NCBI GenBank assembly: GCA_035653295.1
Contig: DASRCB010000357.1
Span: 1-5,842 of the forward strand
DNA: 5,842 nucleotides
Source of the DNA: DASRCB01 sp035653295
Lineage (GTDB): Bacteria > Acidobacteriota > Terriglobia > Bryobacterales > Bryobacteraceae
Reading direction: 5' to 3'
In this document: positions 5,481 to 5,842 of the stretch, piece after piece
How positions within the stretch are numbered: position 1 is the first letter of the stretch
Layout: each line of letters begins with the position of its first letter
Notes under the pieces: model-generated
The model's input: the letters and a program-made list of their open reading frames with translations, nothing else
What the model was told of the DNA's origin: nothing
Database searches by the model: none
Translations under genes and position numbers: made by a program

Positions 5481-5842
5481 ATGGCTCAGGTTTCCCCTTC
5501 CCGCACCGTGTACGATGTCGTGATTATCGGTTCCGGAGCGGGAGGCGGCACGGTCACCAAAGTTCTCGCCGACATGGGCATCAACGTTGCGCTGCTCGAG
5601 GCGGGCAACATGCTCGACCCGGCGAAGGACTACAAGGAGCACATGTGGCCGTGGCAGGTGGACCACCGCGGCGTCGGTCCGCACGCCGAAGGATATTTCG
5701 GCAAGAGCCCGTACCCGTTCGGTTATTTCTCGGCGCCGTTCGGGTTCTGGCAGCATGAGGATGAGCCGTACACCGTCGCTCCCGGCGAGAAGTTCGAATG
5801 GTATCGCTCGCGCATTCTCGGGGGACGCACCAACCACTACGG
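5481..5842 (+). CDS. GMC-family FAD oxidoreductase, N-terminal part (cut by window edge)
   Basis: The first 120 full codons are present and the frame stays open to the right edge. After a short tail, YDVVIIGSGAGGG at 11-23 gives the Rossmann FAD motif GxGxxG (17-22), and LLEAG at 38-42 carries the acidic residue that binds the FAD ribose. RSRILGGRTNHYG at 109-121 matches the second conserved GMC stretch near the flavin. This branch resembles gluconate 2-dehydrogenase / fructose dehydrogenase-type large subunits, which pass electrons to cytochromes or quinones; the catalytic C-terminal half is outside the window, so the substrate is unknown. No signal peptide is visible; related enzymes are carried out by a Tat-signal-bearing partner subunit. 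The ATG at 5481 is chosen for its position just before the Rossmann strand and its -10 box. An upstream in-frame ATG at 5382 is possible but would add 33 residues with no recognisable feature. It is transcribed away from the operon. Confidence 0.88.
   Translation, partial: MAQVSPSRTVYDVVIIGSGAGGGTVTKVLADMGINVALLEAGNMLDPAKDYKEHMWPWQVDHRGVGPHAEGYFGKSPYPFGYFSAPFGFWQHEDEPYTVAPGEKFEWYRSRILGGRTNHY

Noticed and set aside
5478..5837. Minus-strand open frame of 119 codons at the right edge
   Set aside because: It lies opposite the GMC N-terminus, whose FAD motif and RILGGRTNHYG motif are unmistakable.
1..5842. CRISPR array, insertion sequence, tRNA or rRNA, phage genes
   Set aside because: No spaced direct repeats, transposase motifs, terminal inverted repeats, cloverleaf or rRNA-like stretches were found on either strand.

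Overview
The window is GC-rich, tightly packed bacterial DNA. The gene content suggests an environmental Acidobacteriota-type genome (Bryobacterales/Solibacter-like). The main clues are a secreted cytochrome c fused to an outer-membrane barrel, a pentahaem cytochrome with a C-terminal beta-rich domain, and a GMC flavoprotein. This placement rests on remembered protein families, not on a search, so it is moderate at best.

Layout. Positions 1-288 hold no gene I can defend; the main feature is a strong GC-rich hairpin at 201-226. Positions 289-5378 are one minus-strand run of four genes with no gap between them. In transcription order they are an APC/LAT-type amino-acid transporter (5378-4062), a fold-type I PLP aminotransferase (4065-2998), a monohaem cytochrome c / beta-barrel fusion (3008-1890) and a pentahaem cytochrome c (1890-289). 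Every junction overlaps (4, 11 and 1 nt), which argues for one mRNA with translational coupling. Two of the four genes start with TTG. Positions 5379-5480 are a 102-bp divergent control region. From 5481 to the right edge lies the N-terminal part of a plus-strand GMC oxidoreductase. A consensus TATAAT sits six bases before its ATG and no Shine-Dalgarno is at normal spacing, so the transcript may be leaderless.

How the genes may work together. The first pair looks like an amino-acid module: uptake or exchange at the inner membrane, then cytosolic transamination. The second pair looks like an exported electron-transfer module: a haem domain tied to an outer-membrane barrel, plus a soluble five-haem protein, giving six haem sites. 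The divergent GMC gene may encode a dehydrogenase that passes electrons to cytochromes, as gluconate and fructose dehydrogenases do. Why an amino-acid module is coupled to an envelope cytochrome pair is the main open question. The fused cytochrome-barrel plus pentahaem pair is the best candidate for an undescribed system, as a compact alternative to separate-subunit porin-cytochrome complexes. That role is inference.
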